Positions 24,550 to 31,868 of a stretch of 43,137 bases of DNA are shown in pieces. A program made the translations under genes and the position numbers. Below the pieces are notes generated by a model that did no database searches, was not told the origin of the DNA, and was given only the letters and a program-made list of their open reading frames with translations. How positions within the stretch are numbered: the stretch's first letter is position 1; every line of letters starts with the position of its first letter. The stretch comes from Myroides sp. N17-2 (GTDB taxonomy: Bacteria > Bacteroidota > Bacteroidia > Flavobacteriales > Flavobacteriaceae). Where the stretch lies: assembly GCF_002286775.1 (NCBI RefSeq), contig NZ_NSGJ01000043.1:1-43137 (forward strand), written 5' to 3'.

Positions 24550-24933
24550 ATGGCACAAAAAGTAATACCTGACAAAGAGCAGAAAAAGAAAGAACAAATC
24601 AGAAAAAAAGAACATAGTCCTTTGATACAGGTTGATAAGCAGAGCGACCCGATTTCCAATTTCATCGCTAATTTAAAACGTCAGTTCAGGGAAGCAAAAG
24701 GCTTAATAGATTGGAACAGGCTATTCGGGGGCAAACGAACTGAACAACAAAAACAGACTTCCGAACCTGAAAGCATAATAGGTGCGACAAAAACAGTTAT
24801 GCGTTCAGATTTTAAAAACGATGAAAAAAGTCAGACTGTACAGAAAAACAAAAAGCCTGCCTTGAAGACAGACAATGCAATCAAACCACAACAGGCTCGT
24901 CCGAAAAACAATAAACCAAAATTGGGATTGTAA
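24550..24933 (+). CDS. Hypothetical basic protein of the mobile element
   Basis: From the ATG at 24550 this is a 127-residue protein rich in Lys, Gln and Glu, with no hydrophobic segment. The start is MAQKVIPDKEQKKKEQIRKK, and a central PISNFIANLKRQFREAKGLIDWNRLFG stretch is the only part likely to fold. The rest is disordered and basic, ending in RPKNNKPKLGL. I do not recognise a family by name, though such proteins are often found beside DUF3408 genes in Bacteroidota elements. An upstream in-frame TTG (24436) is less likely, because it would translate the tandem motif region. It may bind DNA or RNA. Confidence 0.55.
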   Translation: MAQKVIPDKEQKKKEQIRKKEHSPLIQVDKQSDPISNFIANLKRQFREAKGLIDWNRLFGGKRTEQQKQTSEPESIIGATKTVMRSDFKNDEKSQTVQKNKKPALKTDNAIKPQQARPKNNKPKLGL

Positions 24934-24935
24934 TA

Positions 24936-24965
24936 CAGTATTTGGCATCTGTACGCCAAATACCG
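24936..24965. repeat. Inverted pair of the GCCAAATAC motif
   Basis: CAGTATTTGGC (24936-24946) and GCCAAATACCG (24955-24965) face each other across 8 bases directly after the stop codon at 24931-24933. They match the tandem copies at 24473-24493. No T-run follows, so this is more likely a binding site than a terminator. Confidence 0.5.
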
Positions 24966-25033
24966 CCATCGGATGCAACATTAAAATGACCTATGTGAAT
25001 AGCTTTTATTTTAGAGGTTTAAATGATGCAGAT

Positions 25034-25330
25034 ATGGAAATAACAGTTTTAGACATTCAGATTTTGAAAGCATTGCATAGGGAAGTAAAGGAAGTTTCTA
25101 AATTGATTGAGGAAATCACTACACCCTACAAAGCACTGCAACAGGCAACTAAATGGCTCGACCAACAGGAAGCCTGTCAATTGCTCAACATCAGCAAAAG
25201 AACGTTGCAGACGTATAGGGCAAAAGGTATTCTTGGAGCAACGCAAATTAATCGGAAAACGTATTTCAGATTATCCGAAGTGGAGTTACTTATGCAGGGA
25301 GAGCGACCATTAAAAAAGCAAAAGAAATGA
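25034..25330 (+). CDS. Excisionase-like helix-turn-helix protein (HTH_17), first of two
   Basis: From the ATG at 25034 this is a 98-residue protein. A coiled-coil-like N-terminus (IQILKALHREVKEVSKLIEEI) precedes a MerR/excisionase-type HTH: WLDQQEACQLLNISKRTLQTYRAKG, then IGATQINRKTYFRLSEVELLM-type strands. These small DNA-bending proteins direct excision of Bacteroidota elements (compare Xis2c/Xis2d of CTnDOT) and may also regulate mobilization genes. It overlaps the next gene by 4 bases. An upstream in-frame ATG at 24986 is possible, but the N-terminus there looks non-coding. Confidence 0.75.
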   Translation: MEITVLDIQILKALHREVKEVSKLIEEITTPYKALQQATKWLDQQEACQLLNISKRTLQTYRAKGILGATQINRKTYFRLSEVELLMQGERPLKKQKK

Positions 25331-25608
25331 AACAAATTGGAAATTCAAACGAAGATATGCTTGCCTTGCTCGAAGCTGTGGTAGGCATCAAAAACGAACT
25401 GCTGTATATCAGGGAATATTTTCATCCACTCTTAAAAGGCGAAATCTACCTTTCAGGCGAACAGGTGTGCGAGATGTTGCATATCAGCAAACGGACGTTG
25501 CAACAGTACAGAGATGACGGACTGATACCATTTATCAAGCTCGAACGGAAAATCCTTTTCCGTGAAAGCGATATTGTAAAAGTATTGGAAGATAACTATC
25601 AGCGTTAG
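25327..25608 (+). CDS. Excisionase-like helix-turn-helix protein (HTH_17), second of two
   Basis: This 93-residue paralogue of the preceding gene is translationally coupled to it through an ATGA overlap. It has the same layout: an N-terminal helix (MLALLEAVVGIKNELLYIREYF) and the HTH segment YLSGEQVCEMLHISKRTLQQYRDDG, followed by IKLERKILFRESDIVKVL. The ISKRTLQ-x-Y-R motif is common to both. The pair resembles Xis2c/Xis2d, so excision or control of the island is the likely role. It is convergent with mcrC, 33 bases away. Confidence 0.78.
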   Translation: MKQIGNSNEDMLALLEAVVGIKNELLYIREYFHPLLKGEIYLSGEQVCEMLHISKRTLQQYRDDGLIPFIKLERKILFRESDIVKVLEDNYQR

Positions 25609-25641
25609 CCGAATGTTTAGGACTGTTTATATCTTATCTGA

Positions 25642-26880
25642 TTATTTTTCTAAATAGGATTCTAGTTTTTTTAAAATTTCATTTACGATAAATCGACTAT
25701 TTTGGATTGATCTCTCACTCTCATTTGTGACATCAATAAAACCGAGTTTACATTTTTTGCCTAAATTGTCAAAATGAAATGTTCCGAAATTGCTGTCAAT
25801 TTGATTGGTTTTAGGATAAAGCAATAATGTTTTTTCAGCTTTCCAATGCAGATTATACACGAACATTTGCTTTAAATCATCGTCTGACGGATTATTTGCT
25901 TCAATGATTTTCCATTTGGTATCAATGACGAATGTTTCGTCTTTGGTTTTCAACACAATGTCAGGACGAATGTGTTTGTTCTCCCAAAACTTATCGGAAT
26001 TTTGAAACGATACTTCGATTTCTTCGGTTTTGTGTTTTTGAAGAATACGGAAAATATATTCTTCCCATAAAGTATTCATATCGAACAAAAGCGTGAGCAA
26101 ATTCTCGTTTCCGTAATTCAAACTTGGAGAATAATTCAGAATGATAATTTTTGCAATATTAATCGCTTTTTGATAGTCGTTGTTTTTTCGGTCAATAATG
26201 ATTTTATCAAAATGCTTTTTCTGAATAGCCAAATTTTCAATATCTTGAAATTCAAATAGCAATCGGTTTAGTTTGTCTTTCAAAGAATCATTGACAAAAG
26301 TTTTCAAAACCAATAAACCTTTATAAAGAATCTGATGCAACAAATGGTTTTTATCGTAAACCTGATGTTCGCAATAAAAACGTTCTTTGTGGACTAAATT
26401 ATGTTGAATGTTTTGCGAAAAAAGTAATTTGCCTTTTAGTGCGTTCTGATTGGATTGGTTTTTTCGATATTTCTTTATCAATCCTTTTTTTACCAATCGT
26501 TCAATTTCATTCAGATATAGCTCAAAATAAACATCTAAAATTGAATGATAGCGTTTTTTGAGTTGCGTTTCTGAAATAGATTCAACCTGAATTTTCTTGC
26601 AGATTTTCAGCATATTGAGCAATACATTTTGCCATAGATTTTTGTCTGCATTTTCGTTGTTATCGGCTTTAGGAAGAATCTCAATCGTTAATCCACCAAT
26701 TTGAATCACTCCAACATAACTTCCAAATCGGATTCCTTGATGAATAATCGTGAAATATTTGTTTTGATGCAGTTCGTTGAATTTTACCATTGCATCAAAA
26801 TGATGTTTTCGGAAATCTCCCGAATCATCGTATCGCAATTTTTGATACTCAAAAACCTGTATAAACTTTTTATTCTGCAT
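25642..26880 (-). CDS. mcrC: McrC, nuclease subunit of McrBC type IV restriction
   Basis: This 412-residue protein is the nuclease partner of McrB and cuts DNA carrying modified cytosines after GTP-driven translocation. The C-terminal PD-(D/E)XK site reads RPDIVLKTKD, then FVIDTKWK at about 308-326. The N-terminal part has the typical McrC features FGSYVGVIQIGGLTIEILPKAD and LWQNVLLNMLK. The ATG at 26880 is chosen; an in-frame TTG at 26883 abuts the mcrB stop. It is directly downstream of mcrB with a 3-base gap, so the two are translated together. Length and motifs indicate an intact gene. Confidence 0.88.
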   Translation of the reverse strand: MQNKKFIQVFEYQKLRYDDSGDFRKHHFDAMVKFNELHQNKYFTIIHQGIRFGSYVGVIQIGGLTIEILPKADNNENADKNLWQNVLLNMLKICKKIQVESISETQLKKRYHSILDVYFELYLNEIERLVKKGLIKKYRKNQSNQNALKGKLLFSQNIQHNLVHKERFYCEHQVYDKNHLLHQILYKGLLVLKTFVNDSLKDKLNRLLFEFQDIENLAIQKKHFDKIIIDRKNNDYQKAINIAKIIILNYSPSLNYGNENLLTLLFDMNTLWEEYIFRILQKHKTEEIEVSFQNSDKFWENKHIRPDIVLKTKDETFVIDTKWKIIEANNPSDDDLKQMFVYNLHWKAEKTLLLYPKTNQIDSNFGTFHFDNLGKKCKLGFIDVTNESERSIQNSRFIVNEILKKLESYLEK

Positions 26881-26883
26881 CAA

Positions 26884-29328
26884 TTAGTCTTCGTAAACAG
26901 AAATAAAAGTTTGTTCGTCCCAATTTTCAAAAGACGTAAAGCGATATACTTTTTTGTCTTCTAAAAAGTCATTTTCATAGCTGAAGTTCTTCGGGAATTT
27001 TGCCTTATTTTCTTCTTGATAGATAAAACTTCCTCCCAAAACCAAACCTATCTTTCCGAAATCTCCGTAAAAATATTCTTCCAAAAGCGGAATAATTTTG
27101 TCTTTGAAAGTTTGTTTTAAATCTTCCAAATTTTGGATTCCAATAAAATATGAATGTCCGATTTGATGGTCTTTGTCAACCAAAACTTCTATACGTTGAT
27201 TAATCATTTCTAAAAGTTGTTTCAAATCAATATCTTGATATTCTGAATTGAGTAAAACACTTGGATTGGGTTGTATTTCAACGAATGAAAAACGTCTTCT
27301 TAAAGCTGTGTCCAACGCTTCTACGCTTCGGTCGGCTGTGTTCATTGTTCCGATAATGTCCACGTTTTTGGGAACTCCAAACTCTCTCTTGGAATAAGGA
27401 AGTTTTACTTTAAGTTCGTTGACTGCACCAATTCTCTTGTCGGGTTCAATCAACGTAATTAATTCTCCGAAAATAGCTGAAACATTGCCTCGATTGATTT
27501 CATCAATAAAAATTGCGTAGCGATTTTCTGTGTCGTTTTGTGCTTTTAAACATAGATCCTTAAATATTCCGTTTTCAATTTGGTAAGAAATAGTTTCTTT
27601 ACCTTCTTCCATAACGGGTTTTATTCCTTCAATAAAATCTTCGTAAGAAAATGATTGATGGAAAGTTGTAAATACGTAGTGCTTGATTTCTTTATTAGGA
27701 TTCGGCTTGAAATTATTGACAGAATCGAGAATATCGTAAATTTCGGGTGCTTGTTCTTTTAATTCATTTTCAAGTAATTCCCATTTTTTATCTTTTGTTT
27801 TGTCAAAAATATAAGGCGTTTGTCTTTGTGTGTAATTGACTGTTTTGGATTCAATTATAGTATGAAATTGTAAATTTCCCCATATCGTTGCCCGAACATT
27901 TTTTGATTCAGATAAAACCGCTTTTTTAGAAACCCAACGGTTTTCTAAAATATCATTGACTTTACTTGTTCCCACTTCTAAAAGAGCCAAAGCAATGGTT
28001 TGCCACCAAGTCAATCCACTCACAATTTCTTCAAAATAAGATTCTGGGCTTATACTTTTTTCAGAAATTGTGTACTTAGGAAAATACTCGTTTCTCAATG
28101 CATATGTTTTTCCTGTTCCTGGTGCTCCGAAAAGGATTTGATTTAGCGGAATCTTTTTATCAGAATTTATGTTTTCCATTGGTTTTTCGGTTGTTGTTTG
28201 ATATTCTAATTGGTTCAAAATTTCATTTCTGAAATCAATATCAAAAGCCATTTTTTCCAATTCTTTTTTATTGTATTTGGAATAACTTGAAATTTGAGCG
28301 CGATTCAGTTCGTTCTCAATTGAGTTAAATATGGATTGTTTATTTTTATGAGCTTCTGAAATATTATTCATTTTGCATAAATAAGCGGTTGGACTACCGT
28401 CAAAATTCACAAAATTGTTGCTTATTTGTTGCTCTGAGATTGTACGGAATTTATAGTCATCTTTACCGATAGTTGCTGTATTCCAAATATATCTTTGTCC
28501 GATTGTAAAAACAATTTTGTTTTTATCAGCATTAAAGACCAATCTTTTATCGTCTTCTTGAAAACCAAAATTTTCAACTATTGAATCTAAAAAATCGTAG
28601 TATTCTTCTAATTGTTTTTTGTCAAACTTTTTGAAAAGTTCGAGTAAATTAAAATCTTTAGCATCTCTGAAAACGACATACAAAACATTCTGAATCATCA
28701 AGTATTTATCACCCCAATTTGGTTTTTGATAAAATTTGCGATATGTATTGATGAAATTATTGTCGTTTAATAGATTTTCTTGAATAATTTGGTTGGCTAA
28801 TTCTTGCAAATGCAAAAATCTTTCTCCCGATTTTTTCGCTTTTATATTTAGTTGCTCACAGAAATTCTTGTAATAATCTGCTTTGTACAACATATATTTT
28901 TCAGGAAAACGAAAAGCCAAATAAACCGAAATTGTTCGCTCATCTTGTTGAGTGTTGATGTTCGTTCGGTTTAACGATTGTCTTACTTTGGGAAGTATTT
29001 TTTCTGATTCGGTTTGAAAAGTTTTGATTCTTTGTGAAATTTCTACCGATTCATCATATAGATTCCGAAACATTTCTCGAGCTTCATTAGGAAAAAGTTG
29101 TGTTGATTTTTCTATAAATCCCCACGAATTTTGATAAAGTAAATTAGATACTTTACTGAATGAAGATCGAAACATTTGATGAAAATCTTTTGCTTCTAAA
29201 TCCCAATTCTGCTGAAATGTATTTATTGCTAAATATTTATACGCTTCGTTTGGTTCTCCGTTTTCTTCTAAAATGTCAATATATTTCTCAATCAAGTGAT
29301 AAGTTATGTTTTTTAGGTTTTCAGTCAT
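26884..29328 (-). CDS. mcrB: McrB, AAA+ GTPase subunit of McrBC
   Basis: This 814-residue protein has an AAA+ motor of the McrB branch, which uses GTP. Walker A is LFGAPGTGKTYAL near 404, Walker B is YAIFIDEINRGNVS near 608, and the signature GTMNTADRS near 663 is the M-N-x-x-D-R motif of McrB GTP recognition. The arginine finger region ALRRRFSF follows. The first 380 residues do not show the known E. coli modified-base-binding domain, so the recognised mark may differ; they include EYYDFLDSIVENFGF and RYIWNT patches. It is the right-hand cargo of the island, upstream of the integrase gene on the same strand. Confidence 0.87.
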   Translation of the reverse strand: MTENLKNITYHLIEKYIDILEENGEPNEAYKYLAINTFQQNWDLEAKDFHQMFRSSFSKVSNLLYQNSWGFIEKSTQLFPNEAREMFRNLYDESVEISQRIKTFQTESEKILPKVRQSLNRTNINTQQDERTISVYLAFRFPEKYMLYKADYYKNFCEQLNIKAKKSGERFLHLQELANQIIQENLLNDNNFINTYRKFYQKPNWGDKYLMIQNVLYVVFRDAKDFNLLELFKKFDKKQLEEYYDFLDSIVENFGFQEDDKRLVFNADKNKIVFTIGQRYIWNTATIGKDDYKFRTISEQQISNNFVNFDGSPTAYLCKMNNISEAHKNKQSIFNSIENELNRAQISSYSKYNKKELEKMAFDIDFRNEILNQLEYQTTTEKPMENINSDKKIPLNQILFGAPGTGKTYALRNEYFPKYTISEKSISPESYFEEIVSGLTWWQTIALALLEVGTSKVNDILENRWVSKKAVLSESKNVRATIWGNLQFHTIIESKTVNYTQRQTPYIFDKTKDKKWELLENELKEQAPEIYDILDSVNNFKPNPNKEIKHYVFTTFHQSFSYEDFIEGIKPVMEEGKETISYQIENGIFKDLCLKAQNDTENRYAIFIDEINRGNVSAIFGELITLIEPDKRIGAVNELKVKLPYSKREFGVPKNVDIIGTMNTADRSVEALDTALRRRFSFVEIQPNPSVLLNSEYQDIDLKQLLEMINQRIEVLVDKDHQIGHSYFIGIQNLEDLKQTFKDKIIPLLEEYFYGDFGKIGLVLGGSFIYQEENKAKFPKNFSYENDFLEDKKVYRFTSFENWDEQTFISVYED

Positions 29329-29405
29329 TGCTTATTAATGATTTAATATATAGCTGACTAAATTACAAAAAAAGCCAATACAAAAACTGCATTAGCTTTC
29401 TTGGT

Positions 29406-30656
29406 TCATAATTGCGAAACAAAAGACCTCTCCATATCTTTAAACTTGTGAGACACCTTTTGCATATCCTTTCCGACTTTCTCGTTGAGTATCTTGGCGT
29501 AAATCTGTGTGGTGGCAATGTTTTTATGGCCCAACATCTTGCTCAAACTTTCAAGTGGAACACCCTCGCTTAAAAACAATGTAGCAAACGTATGGCGTGC
29601 CAAATGAAAGGTTACTTTCTTTTCTTTAAGGCAGTCTATTTGTTTGGATATACGCTTTAGACTATCGTTACAGGTGGTGTTCGATGGTACAGGAAATACC
29701 TTTCCGTCCTTTGATAATCCTGCATATTTTTCAATAATCATTTTTGGAATATCTAAGAGCATTACGTTTGATGATGTAGCTGTTTTCTTTCTTCGCACAA
29801 TAATCCACCTGTTACCGTCAAAGAACTCTTGGATATTACTGCTTTTCAGTCCTTTCATATCTGAATAAGAAAGACCTGTAAAGCAACTGAAAACAAATAG
29901 GTCTTTTACCAATTCATCTTTCTTTTTCTCGCAGTTGAACGTTACAAGCTGTTCCAATTCGTTCCGTAATAGATAGCCACGGTCTTTGTCCTTTTTGGTA
30001 TTCTTGTACTCGCTGAACGGATTAAAGGCAAGATGCTTTCTGCTCATTGCCAATCGGCAAAGTGTAGTAAATCCAATCATATACAGCCAAATGGTGTTGT
30101 GTGTTAAACTTTTGTCGTCACGTAGGTAATAATCAAAGTCCTCCACAAAAATAGGTGTAAGGTCGTTAAAAGACACATCGGAATAACCGTATTTTGCAAA
30201 GGTGAAATTTCGCAGATGCTTTAAAAGTGTTTTGTACTTACTGCGAGTACCATTTACCCGAAGTCCACTATTAACCTTTTTCTCATAGTCGGATAGGAAC
30301 TGTTCATAGAATTTGAAAAAGGTCAGTTCTCCGCTTTCCATCCCAAGAACGGCATTTTTAAGTTTAGCACTGTTTACAGCCCCCTCATTCTTCAGAATTT
30401 TGGAATAGCATTCCTCAATACCCGAACGAATTTTGTCAAGTTTCCTGTTTGTGTCTTGTGCTTCTCGGCTTTTACCTAAAACCCTGCCGTACTTCAAATC
30501 CCAATTTGTTGCGGAAATATCCAGCTTTGTACTGAATGCAGACTGTTTGCCGTTTACGGTAATCCTGCACATAACCGTAACTTTTCCGTTTTTCTTTGGG
30601 GCGTTCTTTTTAAGGTAGAATAATACCTTAAACGTTGATTTTTTTGTCGTTTCCAT
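29406..30656 (-). CDS. Tyrosine recombinase / integrase of a Bacteroidota mobile element
   Basis: This 416-residue integrase has an arm-binding N-terminal domain (FKVLFYLKKNAPKKNGK..., ITVNGKQSAFSTKL), a SAM-like core-binding domain near 110-200 (FFKFYEQFLSDYEKK) and a catalytic domain. Visible catalytic residues are H-x-x-R in HLARHTFAT, the second His in MLGHKN, and the nucleophile Tyr in TQIYAKI. The first arginine position is a serine in CFTGLSYSDMKGL, as I recall for IntDOT of CTnDOT. It integrates and, with the HTH pair, excises the island. The ATG at 30656 is preferred over a GTG two codons upstream. It lies next to the proposed attR. Confidence 0.9.
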   Translation of the reverse strand: METTKKSTFKVLFYLKKNAPKKNGKVTVMCRITVNGKQSAFSTKLDISATNWDLKYGRVLGKSREAQDTNRKLDKIRSGIEECYSKILKNEGAVNSAKLKNAVLGMESGELTFFKFYEQFLSDYEKKVNSGLRVNGTRSKYKTLLKHLRNFTFAKYGYSDVSFNDLTPIFVEDFDYYLRDDKSLTHNTIWLYMIGFTTLCRLAMSRKHLAFNPFSEYKNTKKDKDRGYLLRNELEQLVTFNCEKKKDELVKDLFVFSCFTGLSYSDMKGLKSSNIQEFFDGNRWIIVRRKKTATSSNVMLLDIPKMIIEKYAGLSKDGKVFPVPSNTTCNDSLKRISKQIDCLKEKKVTFHLARHTFATLFLSEGVPLESLSKMLGHKNIATTQIYAKILNEKVGKDMQKVSHKFKDMERSFVSQL

Positions 30657-30769
30657 ACTCACAATTCTTAATGATAAAATTAAACCTATGTGAGCTACGG
30701 AACAATATGAAAAACTATGCAGAAAGCTGAAATACAGTATTTTAAAACGATTGTTTCTAATATTTAAAA

Positions 30770-30785
30770 GTAACGTTTTAGTAAC
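30770..30785. repeat. Candidate integrase arm-type site, right
   Basis: GTAACGTTTTAGTAAC differs from 12745-12760 at 2 of 16 positions and has the same orientation. It lies about 115 bases upstream of the integrase start. Confidence 0.4.
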
Positions 30786-30842
30786 CTTACTTTTGCCAAA
30801 CCTAGCTTTTTCTTGCTTTTTACCTCATTACCAAAAAATCAT

Positions 30843-30877
30843 AAAACGGCTGTAAAGTCTTTATTTACAACCGTTTT
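30843..30877. repeat. Hairpin near the right island end
   Basis: 30843-30856 (AAAACGGCTGTAAA) pairs with 30864-30877 at 13 of 14 positions across a 7-base loop. It could be a terminator or part of the recombination site. Confidence 0.45.
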
Positions 30878-30916
30878 ACCTATTTTTAATCTTTGATGTA
30901 TTTTTACTGAAACTTT

Positions 30917-30933
30917 ATTTTAAAAATGTAAAT
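30917..30933. repeat. Right copy of a 17-base direct repeat, candidate attR core
   Basis: The sequence is identical to 12571-12587. It lies 57 bases before the ABC transporter ATG. Its value as an attachment site rests on this identity and on its position beyond the integrase. Confidence 0.5.
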
Positions 30934-30989
30934 ATAACTGTAACATTATTAACTAAATCGCTACTTATATATAAACCAAAATTAGTATT

Positions 30990-31865
30990 ATGAAATTAGT
31001 TATTGAAAATTTAAACAAGACTTATAAGAATGGTGTTAAGGCTATCGATAATCTTAACTTGGAGATTGGGTCTGGAATGTTTGGGCTATTAGGACCTAAT
31101 GGCGCAGGTAAATCTTCTTTAATGCGTACTATCGCTACTTTACAAAAACCTGATAGTGGAACTATCCACTTTGGGGATATTAATATACTAGAACAACAGA
31201 ATGAGTTTAGAAAAATCTTAGGATACTTACCACAAGATTTTGGAGTATATCCTAATATGTCGGCATTAGACTTATTACACTATTTCGCTCGTTTAAAAGG
31301 AATATCTAAGGCTTCTGAACGCAATGAGATTGTTACTAAAGTATTAGAAGTAACTAACCTATATGAAGTGAGACGTAAAAGTGTGAGTGGATATTCAGGA
31401 GGAATGAAACAACGTTTTGGTATTGCTCAGTTGCTATTAAATGATCCTAAGTTGATTATCGTAGATGAGCCAACAGCAGGATTAGATCCAGCAGAGAGAC
31501 ATCGCTTCTTAAATGTGCTAAGAGAAATAGGAAATAATAATACTGTAATATTCTCTACCCATATTGTAGATGACGTGAATGAGCTATGTCACGAGATGGC
31601 TATCTTAAACGGTGGGAATTTATTAGAACGCAGTACACCTAAAGAAGCTGAACAAAAATTGGAAGGAAAGATATGGACTAGAGAGGCTACTCGTGAAGTA
31701 GCAGAGGAATTAAATAAGGAATTGACTATTCTATCAGGAAAATATAATCAAGAGAATAAACTGAATATAAGAGCGTATTCAGAAGTCCCTCTTGTAGAGG
31801 CTGGTTTTGTACAAGTGAAACCAAACTTAGAAGATGTTTATTTTGTTGCACTTAAAAACGGATAA
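30990..31865 (+). CDS. ABC transporter ATP-binding protein
   Basis: This 291-residue nucleotide-binding domain powers the membrane protein encoded by the next gene. Walker A is GPNGAGKSSL, the Q-loop region is YLPQDFGVYPN, the signature is YSGGMKQR, Walker B is LIIVDEPTAGLDPAER and the switch histidine is in FSTHIVDD. The C-terminal extension after residue 215 is usual for ATPases of this type-2 exporter group. The stop is 3 bases before the permease start, so the genes are co-transcribed. The substrate is not visible. Confidence 0.92.
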   Translation: MKLVIENLNKTYKNGVKAIDNLNLEIGSGMFGLLGPNGAGKSSLMRTIATLQKPDSGTIHFGDINILEQQNEFRKILGYLPQDFGVYPNMSALDLLHYFARLKGISKASERNEIVTKVLEVTNLYEVRRKSVSGYSGGMKQRFGIAQLLLNDPKLIIVDEPTAGLDPAERHRFLNVLREIGNNNTVIFSTHIVDDVNELCHEMAILNGGNLLERSTPKEAEQKLEGKIWTREATREVAEELNKELTILSGKYNQENKLNIRAYSEVPLVEAGFVQVKPNLEDVYFVALKNG

Positions 31866-31868
31866 ACG

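Larger units (their letters stand above)
12571..30933. mobile_element. Mobilizable genomic island (integrase + MobA/MobB) carrying defence genes
   Basis: The segment of about 18.4 kb has a Bacteroidota-type tyrosine integrase at its right end, a relaxase pair, a DUF3408 protein and two excisionase-like HTH proteins in the middle. Unrelated cargo lies on both sides: an eight-gene block on the left and McrBC on the right. No VirD4-type coupling protein (MobC in Bacteroidota elements) and no Tra conjugation genes are present, so it would need a helper element for transfer. A 17-base direct repeat at 12571 and 30917 may be the attachment site. The original neighbours would be the SulP gene and the ABC transporter. 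The boundaries are the uncertain part. Confidence 0.7.
30663..30989. other. 327-base non-coding right end of the mobile island
   Basis: No gene is seen. It contains the second arm-like repeat (30770-30785), an imperfect 14-bp hairpin (30843-30877), and the right copy of the 17-base repeat (30917-30933). The ABC transporter start follows at 30990. Confidence 0.6.
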
